From a virus, in IMG/VR virus record IMGVR_UViG_3300020442_000006, positions 62,001-126,000 of that record: 64,000 nucleotides of DNA; one strand, 5' to 3'. Below are positions 30,193 to 37,908 of this stretch, piece after piece. Below the pieces are notes generated by a model, which ran no database searches, had not been told where the DNA came from, and was given only the letters and a program-made list of their open reading frames with translations. Positions within the stretch are counted from its first letter, which is position 1; each line of letters begins with the position of its first letter. The translations under genes and the position numbers were made by a program.

Positions 30193-32655
30193 CTAATTCA
30201 GCATAATGGGTAGTCCTACGAACTGTGCTAGACCACCTGTGCAACCTGCTGTGAATACACCTGTTCCGACTGTATATGTAGCAACACCATTGGTGACAGT
30301 GTTTAGAATACCACCACCTGCTCCAGTAACGAATTCTCCGATACCACCTTTAGGAGTCTTAACAAGAGTCAAGTGACCACCTGCTGTACCAGAAACTAGA
30401 TCCACCATACCCCCAGGTTGTCCTGTACACTCAGCAATACGAACGTGTGCAGCAGGGAGAGCAGATGTACCACCACCTGATCCACAGATAGTAAGGTCAA
30501 GACCTTTGATCATTGTGCATCTACCTGTCAACCCAGGCATAGGGTTAAGTGCTCCGATATTCTGGAAGATAACGTTGTTAATAAATTCTGATTTCCACGC
30601 TGCCTCATTAATAATCTCACCAGAGACAGTGTTCATCAACGTTGCACACTTATGATTGATAGCAGATGCGTTGAGACTGATTTCATTGTGAGCATTCAAC
30701 TTAATGTTTGCTGCTTGAATCATATAGTCACCCTCATAAGCAACGTTATAGTCTGATGAGAATGTCTGTGCAGTTTTAGACTGCTTTGCACCTGATACAG
30801 GTTCACCATCGTCACCTGTCTCAACATTCTGTGAGAGGTGTGTATTCATTGCACCACCAACTTCAAGGTTGAGATCACCCATAACCTTCAGAGTGAAGTC
30901 ACCTTCAACAGTCAGTGTTTTATTCTTCTTGATAGTCTTACATTCATCTCTACCAATGATCTTTGTATCATTTCCAGGGACGTTTGTATGCTGATCACCA
31001 AGTGCAGTAGCGATTACAGTTTGACCACCTGCGTGCTGTACAATAGTTTTCTCTTTTCCTGGGGTGTTATCTTGAATAGTCTTTGCACCATTCAAGAATG
31101 TCTCTGCCTTAACAGCATAAACATCAATATCTTTCATCAAAGACTTGAAGTATTCTCCCTTTGATTTTGGTTTAGATCCACCTACACTACCCCCATCATA
31201 CAGAGTTACCTCCTGCATTAAGAATTCTGGTGCTGTTTCACAAGTTGATGTACCCAACAAGGGTAACCAGAATTTTTGTTTCGGTTGTTTTATCGATCGT
31301 CCACAATCTTTGTTGCCAAAGAGTGCTGCGATGATTCCCATAATAATAGAAACGACTGAAGCAAAGTCAAGTTTTGAGAAGTCAAACTCAAATAGAGTGT
31401 TCAATGAACCTTGAACTTTACGTGCAACACCTGCTGCTTTTTGAGCAACACCGATTGCTGATGTAATTGTATTAGCAACACTAGAAACTTTGCTGATACC
31501 GTTCTGAATCTTACCAAGAACACCGTTTACTGTATCAGTAACTTTTTCAGCGAAACCACCAACCACTTTGTCAACAACTTTCCCTGCAATATCATCGGCG
31601 AATCCCGATATATCACCCATCGCAGATTTAAGTTGTCCAAGAATAAATTTACCTTCGAAACTACAGAACAAATTGGTGATGAAATCAGCAAGTTTCGTAA
31701 TGGAACTAATAACACCTGTAGGGACGACGTTACTAATTGCACCAAGAATCGAACTCATCAGCGATTCGATCTGTTTCGCGAGCATTTGTTTTAGAGAACT
31801 CATAATGCCGCTCATAGCAGAAGAAACATAGTTCTTGATACCTGCCAGAGATTCATTCACGACATCGTTGAAAACCTTCTTACCAGTAATGAGTGAAGTT
31901 AGGTTACCATTTAGGTCTCTGCCTAAAGTTCCACTAAGTTGTCCAAACTCCGTCAACATTCTGTTAAGGTCTTTCTCAAAACCTTCTCCACTGGGACCGA
32001 CCACTCCATTTCCGATGCCTTGAACATCTGGAGGAACACCAGTAGGGTTCGTGTACACGTTTCCATTCGATTCCTGCTCAAGAATCGATAGAACACCATT
32101 GGATTTCTCTTCACCACCATTCTCATCCCCAGGTGTAACGCTTCCATCTACAACGAAACTGTTACCCTGATTGACAACCTGCCCTTTAATATCCTTGGCA
32201 GTTTCGGGCATCTCTTCTTCGGTGAGTGCCTCTGTGTTGTCAGCGATAGTGGTTGCCGAGACACCCTCGTCGCTTGTGGCAGAATCGTCACCTTGTTTAG
32301 GATCAGACATACCACGGAATCCACGAATAGATCCCATCACAACGGGGAGTTGTGCTTCTTCCCCGTCAAGGAAAAAACCTAATACCTGTGCACCAACTTG
32401 CAGTTCAGTCTTTGTACCAGTATTCTTGATACCTGCCTGATCAGTAGGCAGCATAACGACTGCCCAAGGAAGATCCTCTGTAGGAATTTGATCAAGATAT
32501 GACTGACCACCAGTACCTGTGTACCATCCAACAATCCTCACCTTGACTCTGCCAAGCATTTGAGGATCCTTGATCGATTCGACTTCACCTAACCACCAGG
32601 TGAACCCGTCACGACCCATTACGTCAGATTTTCCAATAGGTGCTACTGTTGCCAC
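30193..32655 (-). CDS. 5: Baseplate hub protein gp5 (VgrG-like spike), 820 aa
   Basis: The N-terminal OB-fold (GFTWWLGEVESIKDPQMLGR, VKVRIVGWYT, then LPWAVVMLPT, residues 15-115) is the gp5/VgrG module that caps the tail tube. Residues about 215-470 are hydrophobic helical repeats, and about 560-820 a beta-helical spike with regular Gly/Asn-rich strands. T4 gp5 (575 residues) has a lysozyme domain between OB-fold and spike; I see no lysozyme catalytic motif here. TATAAT is absent but a GCTAAATA late motif lies 22 nt upstream. Confidence 0.85.
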   Translation of the reverse strand: MATVAPIGKSDVMGRDGFTWWLGEVESIKDPQMLGRVKVRIVGWYTGTGGQSYLDQIPTEDLPWAVVMLPTDQAGIKNTGTKTELQVGAQVLGFFLDGEEAQLPVVMGSIRGFRGMSDPKQGDDSATSDEGVSATTIADNTEALTEEEMPETAKDIKGQVVNQGNSFVVDGSVTPGDENGGEEKSNGVLSILEQESNGNVYTNPTGVPPDVQGIGNGVVGPSGEGFEKDLNRMLTEFGQLSGTLGRDLNGNLTSLITGKKVFNDVVNESLAGIKNYVSSAMSGIMSSLKQMLAKQIESLMSSILGAISNVVPTGVISSITKLADFITNLFCSFEGKFILGQLKSAMGDISGFADDIAGKVVDKVVGGFAEKVTDTVNGVLGKIQNGISKVSSVANTITSAIGVAQKAAGVARKVQGSLNTLFEFDFSKLDFASVVSIIMGIIAALFGNKDCGRSIKQPKQKFWLPLLGTSTCETAPEFLMQEVTLYDGGSVGGSKPKSKGEYFKSLMKDIDVYAVKAETFLNGAKTIQDNTPGKEKTIVQHAGGQTVIATALGDQHTNVPGNDTKIIGRDECKTIKKNKTLTVEGDFTLKVMGDLNLEVGGAMNTHLSQNVETGDDGEPVSGAKQSKTAQTFSSDYNVAYEGDYMIQAANIKLNAHNEISLNASAINHKCATLMNTVSGEIINEAAWKSEFINNVIFQNIGALNPMPGLTGRCTMIKGLDLTICGSGGGTSALPAAHVRIAECTGQPGGMVDLVSGTAGGHLTLVKTPKGGIGEFVTGAGGGILNTVTNGVATYTVGTGVFTAGCTGGLAQFVGLPIMLN

Positions 32656-32675
32656 GATTTAATATAGGTTTTTTA

Positions 32676-32834
32676 TTATTTAGCAAGTGACTCAACATAA
32701 TTGTTGAAACTGTCTGCCATACGGTGATAACCGCTGCCAATGTAGACCTGTCCTGCTACAACAGCAACAGAACAAAGTCCCCAAAAGATGTAATAAGGTG
32801 ATGATTTCACTTGATGCCAACGTTTCTTTTTCAT
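32676..32834 (-). CDS. Small single-pass membrane protein, 52 aa
   Basis: MKKKRWHQVKSSPYYIFWGL.... A basic N-terminus is followed by one transmembrane helix (YYIFWGLCSVAVVAGQVYIG). The pattern is familiar from cyanomyovirus genes beside gp5. ATGA overlap with the upstream zinc-ribbon gene. Role unknown; possibly lysis or envelope related. Confidence 0.6.
   Translation of the reverse strand: MKKKRWHQVKSSPYYIFWGLCSVAVVAGQVYIGSGYHRMADSFNNYVESLAK
32677..32684 (-). promoter_or_regulatory. Late promoter motif GCTAAATA
   Basis: On the minus strand, 22 nt upstream of gp5, in the stop region of the 52-aa membrane-protein gene. Confidence 0.5.
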
Positions 32835-32989
32835 TGTCTAGGATAATAAACTTCAACAAAAGAATTGCACTTAGGGCAACTCAAATTTGTGACCATAGAA
32901 TATTCTGAGGAGGTGACTGGATAGTCTTCTTCGTCAAGACTATGGTCTCCTCCCCAGATCAATTCAGTTTGGCAATGCCAACATTTCAT
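32831..32989 (-). CDS. Small zinc-ribbon-like protein, 52 aa
   Basis: MKCWHCQTELIWGG ... LSCPKCNSFVEVYYPRQ has two CxxC pairs about 35 residues apart, as in zinc ribbons. It overlaps the metalloprotease gene stop by 4 nt. Zinc binding and any transcription or DNA role are inference. Confidence 0.6.
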   Translation of the reverse strand: MKCWHCQTELIWGGDHSLDEEDYPVTSSEYSMVTNLSCPKCNSFVEVYYPRQ

Positions 32990-33675
32990 TTAATGTAATT
33001 GTTTTCGATTAACCACTTCTTTGTGAGAGGAGTGGGGTTGTAGTGTTCCCACATCGGAGTATCTGATGCACACACTTTAAGTGCGTCAGCAGTTAGATCC
33101 TCTGTGTGACCTGCCCAAAATGCTTCCTTTTCCCAAGGAATTGCTCCAGGGTTTTGAAAATACGTTCTCTCTGCCATATCCTGCCACATTTTAGGAACTC
33201 TGTCCTCTGGGTAGATAATAGCGAGAAGCGAATTCTCAAGGGTGCCTGCCATACAATCCTGAGCAGCGTGCCAACCTTCGTGTCTGACTACTGCCATAAA
33301 CACGTGAGGACGACTAACGTATGCTTCGTTGAGATAGAAGTTATTACTCACAGTGTGGTAAACACCTCTATGTCCAACAGGAAAATACTTTGGACTTGCA
33401 ATATAAACGTTTATTCCTAATTTGTCAAATGACCTTGAAATACTGTCGAATTCTTGTCTAACTACGTTGAAGTTTTGGTTAGAAAAAATCTTTTGAACAT
33501 CGTCCGTATTACGGACCCTTTTTACATCTTCAGTACACTCCTGTAGTAACATACAACCCATAGCATCATTTGTAAACCACCCTTTAGTAATTTTACCTTC
33601 AACGGGTTTTGGTAGTGAATGTGCTGCTACAGGTAAACTCAAACTCAACAATGTCGCCAATAGGACATTACGCAT
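32986..33675 (-). CDS. Secreted zinc metallopeptidase-like protein, 229 aa
   Basis: N-terminal signal peptide (MRNVLLATLLSLSLPVAAHS, cleavage near AHS-L). HEGWHAAQDC near residue 132 is an HExxH zinc-protease motif (here H-E-G-W-H), and EKEAFWAGHTEDLTAD further on may supply the third ligand. Cysteines in CMLLQEC suggest export to an oxidising compartment. No family assigned with certainty. Possibly processes a periplasmic or virion protein; the adjacent oxygenase overlaps its start by 8 nt. Confidence 0.7.
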   Translation of the reverse strand: MRNVLLATLLSLSLPVAAHSLPKPVEGKITKGWFTNDAMGCMLLQECTEDVKRVRNTDDVQKIFSNQNFNVVRQEFDSISRSFDKLGINVYIASPKYFPVGHRGVYHTVSNNFYLNEAYVSRPHVFMAVVRHEGWHAAQDCMAGTLENSLLAIIYPEDRVPKMWQDMAERTYFQNPGAIPWEKEAFWAGHTEDLTADALKVCASDTPMWEHYNPTPLTKKWLIENNYIK

Positions 33676-34231
33676 ACGAAATCCATCCAGTTACAATAAG
33701 TTTCTTTTCATTGGGAGCAGGAACACCGTGATGAATATGAGTCCAATCAACTGGCCACAGCAATGTCAGTCCCTTTTCGGGTTGAATTGTGAGGTCTTGA
33801 TGCACCCATTGGGTCTCACCGCCTTCTTGCACTGTATTTAGGTAGGTCATCCAGACAAGATGTCTGAAAGATGTAGTCTTATTTGAACCCACTCTTTCGC
33901 AGTGGGGTTGTGAAAATGCTTGCCCTGGTTCATATTCTTGGATATTGAATGGTTCGATAACCTCCAAATCCGCCATTTTTGCCCAAGGATATTGATCAAC
34001 GTACAGTTGAATGCACGCTTGTACCTCATCCAAGTAATTTGTAATTCTCGGATCTTTAATCCAAGATGGCACAGACATATCCGTGGAGTTCTTAATGAGT
34101 GGATCGGTTCCACCACTATATTCGCCAGGGACTTTGGCAAGATAATCACAGGTATTGTAGAAATCTACTACACCGTCAATAATTTCTTCTTTTATTTTGC
34201 CACCCGCAATAAACGATTGTACTGCTGCCAT
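33668..34231 (-). CDS. 2OG-Fe(II) oxygenase, 187 aa
   Basis: FSQPHCERVG gives HxE, WTHIHHGVP the distal His and KKLIVTGWI a basic residue for 2-oxoglutarate; MTYLNTVQEGGETQWVHQD is the typical phage P4H strand. One of three oxygenases outside the 7-12 kb cluster. It overlaps the metallopeptidase gene by 8 nt and lies near the CP12-like gene. Substrate unknown. Confidence 0.8.
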   Translation of the reverse strand: MAAVQSFIAGGKIKEEIIDGVVDFYNTCDYLAKVPGEYSGGTDPLIKNSTDMSVPSWIKDPRITNYLDEVQACIQLYVDQYPWAKMADLEVIEPFNIQEYEPGQAFSQPHCERVGSNKTTSFRHLVWMTYLNTVQEGGETQWVHQDLTIQPEKGLTLLWPVDWTHIHHGVPAPNEKKLIVTGWISYA

Positions 34232-34247
34232 AATGATAGATGATAAA

Positions 34248-34475
34248 TTAGTCGTCGTAAACTAGACACTCAGGTTCAGATGGTTCTACTTCGCAGAACA
34301 GTTCTAGTGCAGTAGGATCGTGATGATCTCCTGCTTCGATCTCTGCTTTGTGGTTTTTGACGTAAGTTTCCAACTCGTGAAGTTCACCCTCAATATGACG
34401 ACGAGTCTGTGGACTTGTCTGTGGGTTATCGAGAATCTCTTTATCGTGTTGGATGTGTTGTTCTAGTGTTTGCAT
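34248..34475 (-). CDS. cp12: CP12-like Calvin-cycle regulator, 75 aa
   Basis: The C-terminus DPTALELFCEVEPSEPECLVYDD is the CP12 C-terminal cysteine loop (host consensus PLExFCxxxPxxxECRxYD), with the two cysteines 9 apart. The N-terminal 45 residues are helical and charged and lack the N-terminal Cys pair. CP12 bridges GAPDH and PRK to shut the Calvin cycle; a phage copy would favour pentose-phosphate flux together with talC. Length fits the family. Confidence 0.75.
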   Translation of the reverse strand: MQTLEQHIQHDKEILDNPQTSPQTRRHIEGELHELETYVKNHKAEIEAGDHHDPTALELFCEVEPSEPECLVYDD

Positions 34476-34486
34476 TTGAATGTCTC

Positions 34487-35860
34487 CTATGAGGTTACAC
34501 TATCTTTAGATAGGTGTAAACGTGTGGTTAACCCAGTGGGACTATAATCGTGTATGAGTCCCGTGATAAGATACCGTCCTGAATAAATTGGATCCAATAC
34601 AGTTCTATCCTCTTCGTTTTTCGAAGCAGGTATTTTACATTCAATAACCATACCGACAGTTAATGATACATTACCTGGGATGGTTATGTCAAGTGTGATA
34701 GAGTTCAGCAACTGCCATCGTGAATACGAATATGCACTAGCAGCAACTGTATCTGTATCCATACTGCCTGCGGATGCGGATCCGTCCAAGGCGGTTTTTG
34801 CATCCTTCATCCCTGGCAAGGCACGAATCTTCGTACGAGTTGGTTTTTTCTCATCGAAGTATTCCTCCTTAATTTTAGGGAATGGGAATGCATCGTTAAG
34901 CGTTTCTGCTTCACTAAACACCTGTAACAGGGTTTGAGTCACAGGTTTTTTGATTGAACCAGATGGTCCATCAGATCCACTACCTGCTGAAGGTAGATTC
35001 CCTGAGGTAAGTGCAGGTGCTTTAACACCGATAACAGTATTTACATAAGCACCAGTCCTCATCTTTTCCAGATGGTTTCCCTGATCTGGATAGTTCATCG
35101 ATTCTATATTATAAGCGTTAAACTCAGAATCGCCAACATTTGCTTGTTCATATGTGAATTGCGGGATATTTCCCTCCACATTCATCAATTCTCCCTTGGT
35201 AAGGGTGTCTATTGTATTAAAATAGAACCCATTCTTGTTTTCAAAGAACATATACCCCGATTTTTTTGTTTCCGAAGAAACAATTTTGTCTGAGATATAC
35301 GCAATTACATCAAATGGTCTCCAAGAGGGAGATATAAAATTGAAGTTGCCTGTCGATGCCTCATACGAGTATTCTCGACCTGCAGACTTCAAATACTTTT
35401 CGACAACCTCTTTTACGTGATCTACACCAGTCTTATTTTTGAATGACTTAAAGACTCTGTTGGTTTCATTATTATATGCTTCTGGTGAAACAGTGTATAT
35501 CACATATGCTTGCATTCTCTCAGATTTGGTTACAGAACCAATCTTGAAAATACGTTGTCTGATTGACAGAGGTTGATCTGGAGCACTATCTGACTCCAAT
35601 TCGATTTGAATAAATTCATTACCAGTCAAATCAGAAATCAAGTCCATAGTATCTGCTATTGCGAGTTCCATCCTGAGAGAAGGAGACTGGAGAGATTCAA
35701 TATACTTAAATCCAGGGCAAATACCTCTAATATCGATCGGGTTACCATCCTCAGGTGCTATCTCCTCGATCGTTTCTGAAGGTTTATACTCATCACTCAT
35801 ATACAGATTGAACTGTTTGATCGTATAACCTTTCGCCTGATATGTGGATTCTTCTGCCAT
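34487..35860 (-). CDS. Baseplate hub protein, gp27-like, 457 aa
   Basis: MAEESTYQAKGYTIKQFNLY... has barrel-like strands at the N-terminus (YIESLQSPSLRMELAIADTM) and a central region (VDHVKEVVEKYLKSAGREYS) resembling gp27/phage tail hub D proteins. A C-terminal beta region ends IECKIPASKNEEDRTVLDP. T4 gp27 is about 390 residues, lies next to gp5 and forms the hub collar; this gene's position near gp5 and tape-measure genes agrees. Overlaps the tape-measure gene by one base. Confidence 0.6.
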   Translation of the reverse strand: MAEESTYQAKGYTIKQFNLYMSDEYKPSETIEEIAPEDGNPIDIRGICPGFKYIESLQSPSLRMELAIADTMDLISDLTGNEFIQIELESDSAPDQPLSIRQRIFKIGSVTKSERMQAYVIYTVSPEAYNNETNRVFKSFKNKTGVDHVKEVVEKYLKSAGREYSYEASTGNFNFISPSWRPFDVIAYISDKIVSSETKKSGYMFFENKNGFYFNTIDTLTKGELMNVEGNIPQFTYEQANVGDSEFNAYNIESMNYPDQGNHLEKMRTGAYVNTVIGVKAPALTSGNLPSAGSGSDGPSGSIKKPVTQTLLQVFSEAETLNDAFPFPKIKEEYFDEKKPTRTKIRALPGMKDAKTALDGSASAGSMDTDTVAASAYSYSRWQLLNSITLDITIPGNVSLTVGMVIECKIPASKNEEDRTVLDPIYSGRYLITGLIHDYSPTGLTTRLHLSKDSVTS

Positions 35861-37908
35861 TAGAATAGATTACTCAAAGAACTAGATGCTTCAGCAACTC
35901 GACCAAATCTACTGGTGAGGAACTCAGCAGCAGGATTGGGATGTGTTTTCTGGTTAACTACAGTACCACCGCCACCTGCATTTGTTGCAGTTTTCTCTGT
36001 GGGTAATATGATAGCATCAGCAACTATAGTCTCTACTGCAGCATTTAGGTCATCACTCTTGACCTTTGTAGCAAGACTCTTAATATTGGTAACTGTCTTC
36101 TGGATAATTTTACCAGTTCGCTCTTTTAGAGCAGGGGGCATAATATCAACAACTTTATTGACGACACCACCAATATTTTCACTAGCAGATTCAATATGAG
36201 GTTTGATGAATTTCATCGCTGCTGCTGCGTGTGGCGGTAAAGTCGCATTTGCTGCTACAGATGAAATTTTATCTAAAAATCCACCAAATGAGTATCCTTT
36301 ATATTGACCATAATTTGTAGGGGGCAATGCAGGGGGTGATGTGAGAGATGATTTTGAACCACCGAAGTTAAATGGAACTACACCACCTTTTGAGAATTTT
36401 GGTACTTTATATCCTGCAGCAGACGCCTGTCTAATTCTTTGACTTGTAAGATTGGGATTTTTTCGCGTATGGGGGGTATCAAACGGTACCACAAATCCCC
36501 CAGAGGATCTTTGTGCCACATATTCAGTTCCGTGTCCGATAAAGGAAACCGACTTACCACCATCGAGTGATACTGGGTAACCTGATTGTGGTCCAGAGAT
36601 CCACCCACCTTTGGACTTCTCTGGTAGCACTGCGGTCTGTGGTCGAATCAGACCACCTTTTGACATCTCATCTGGATTGCCTGTATTGTCCCCTGTAGTG
36701 TCCGCTGCGTCCATCCTGTCTTGGACCCCAGGAATCATTTTGAGGAATCCAGTCAATCCTTCCAACATTTTGATCAATGGGAAGAATACGACCGTACCCA
36801 TCGTCTCAGCAAATGACATCAATCTAGGTAGATGTGGTTTTATCGCATCTACGATCATCTGCAATGGTGGACCCATTGCCTTGAAAAGTTCGTCTATCGC
36901 ATCTCTAAGTGGTTTGAACAATTTGTCCAAAAACTCCATCATAGTATCGAACATTTCCTTCATTGTATTGAAGAAATTGCCCACCATAGGTCCGAGGAAC
37001 TTACCTGCCTCTTTTCCTAGTAATCCACCAACAGCGTTACCAATCAATCCACCGATAGGACCTGCAATCTTGTTACCGATCATACCAAGTGCTATACCGC
37101 CACCTGCAGCACCTACACCTGCACCTCTCGCTGCTGCTACTCGATCTTCTTCAGCACCATCGTAGTTCTGCATCACATCTTGGTATGCCATATAACCTTG
37201 GGCACCCGCCATCGCCATCTGACCAAGGGCATTCCCGCCAAGGAATTTACCCAAATTCATAATACCTTTACCAACAGTGGTGATGATACCACTAAATGCT
37301 TTGATGGTTCCGATAGGATTCTTCAGGAACGCTATACCTGCTAATACAGCAATTCCTGCACCAAGCATTTTTGCTGCCGCTTTGAATCTAGTCCATCCAT
37401 CGCTATCTTCACCAAATAACTCACCAAATTTCTGTTTCCACCAATTTATCGTGTCTCCAATCCACTTGAAGAACCCACTTATCATCTCAAACCCTTTTAT
37501 TATCTTCTCTCGGTTCTCTTTCTTAGATAAGAAGTTCAGTGCACCAAAGATCAACAGATTCTTGAGGAATTTCCACAAGTAATCCATAAAACCCATAGCA
37601 GAACCAGTGGTGTTTCTGATTGCGCTATCTGCACTTACTTCTTCTGCCTCTATCGCTGCTTCTCTTTGTCTATCTGCTTGGAGGGCAGCAGCACGTCTCT
37701 GGTCCTCCATTATTCGTGCTTGTGCCTGCTGATTCTTCTTTAGAGCAATACCAATGCTGTTTACAGTTGCTCCTAGGGAATTAATTGCTTTAACTGTTGG
37801 GACGAAACCTGTGGTGGTAAATGTTTTTTTACCCACAGTCATCTGTGCACCATCCGCCTCTTTGGGTGGTGTTACATACTTATATAACCTGATACGATTT
37901 TCTGACAT
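35860..37908 (-). CDS. Tape-measure-like hub protein, copy 1, 682 aa
   Basis: MSENRIRLYKYVTPPKEADG..., an N-terminal charged coiled coil (QQAQARIMEDQRRAAALQAD), then hydrophobic helices (LLIFGALNFLSKKENREKII; GAGIAVLAGIAFLKNP) and a Gly-rich middle (GAGVGAAGGGIALGMIGNKI). The same order of segments occurs in the next gene, so the two are paralogues. Tape-measure proteins set tail length and help DNA delivery (T4 gp29 is about 590 residues). Confidence 0.65.
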   Translation of the reverse strand: MSENRIRLYKYVTPPKEADGAQMTVGKKTFTTTGFVPTVKAINSLGATVNSIGIALKKNQQAQARIMEDQRRAAALQADRQREAAIEAEEVSADSAIRNTTGSAMGFMDYLWKFLKNLLIFGALNFLSKKENREKIIKGFEMISGFFKWIGDTINWWKQKFGELFGEDSDGWTRFKAAAKMLGAGIAVLAGIAFLKNPIGTIKAFSGIITTVGKGIMNLGKFLGGNALGQMAMAGAQGYMAYQDVMQNYDGAEEDRVAAARGAGVGAAGGGIALGMIGNKIAGPIGGLIGNAVGGLLGKEAGKFLGPMVGNFFNTMKEMFDTMMEFLDKLFKPLRDAIDELFKAMGPPLQMIVDAIKPHLPRLMSFAETMGTVVFFPLIKMLEGLTGFLKMIPGVQDRMDAADTTGDNTGNPDEMSKGGLIRPQTAVLPEKSKGGWISGPQSGYPVSLDGGKSVSFIGHGTEYVAQRSSGGFVVPFDTPHTRKNPNLTSQRIRQASAAGYKVPKFSKGGVVPFNFGGSKSSLTSPPALPPTNYGQYKGYSFGGFLDKISSVAANATLPPHAAAAMKFIKPHIESASENIGGVVNKVVDIMPPALKERTGKIIQKTVTNIKSLATKVKSDDLNAAVETIVADAIILPTEKTATNAGGGGTVVNQKTHPNPAAEFLTSRFGRVAEASSSLSNLF

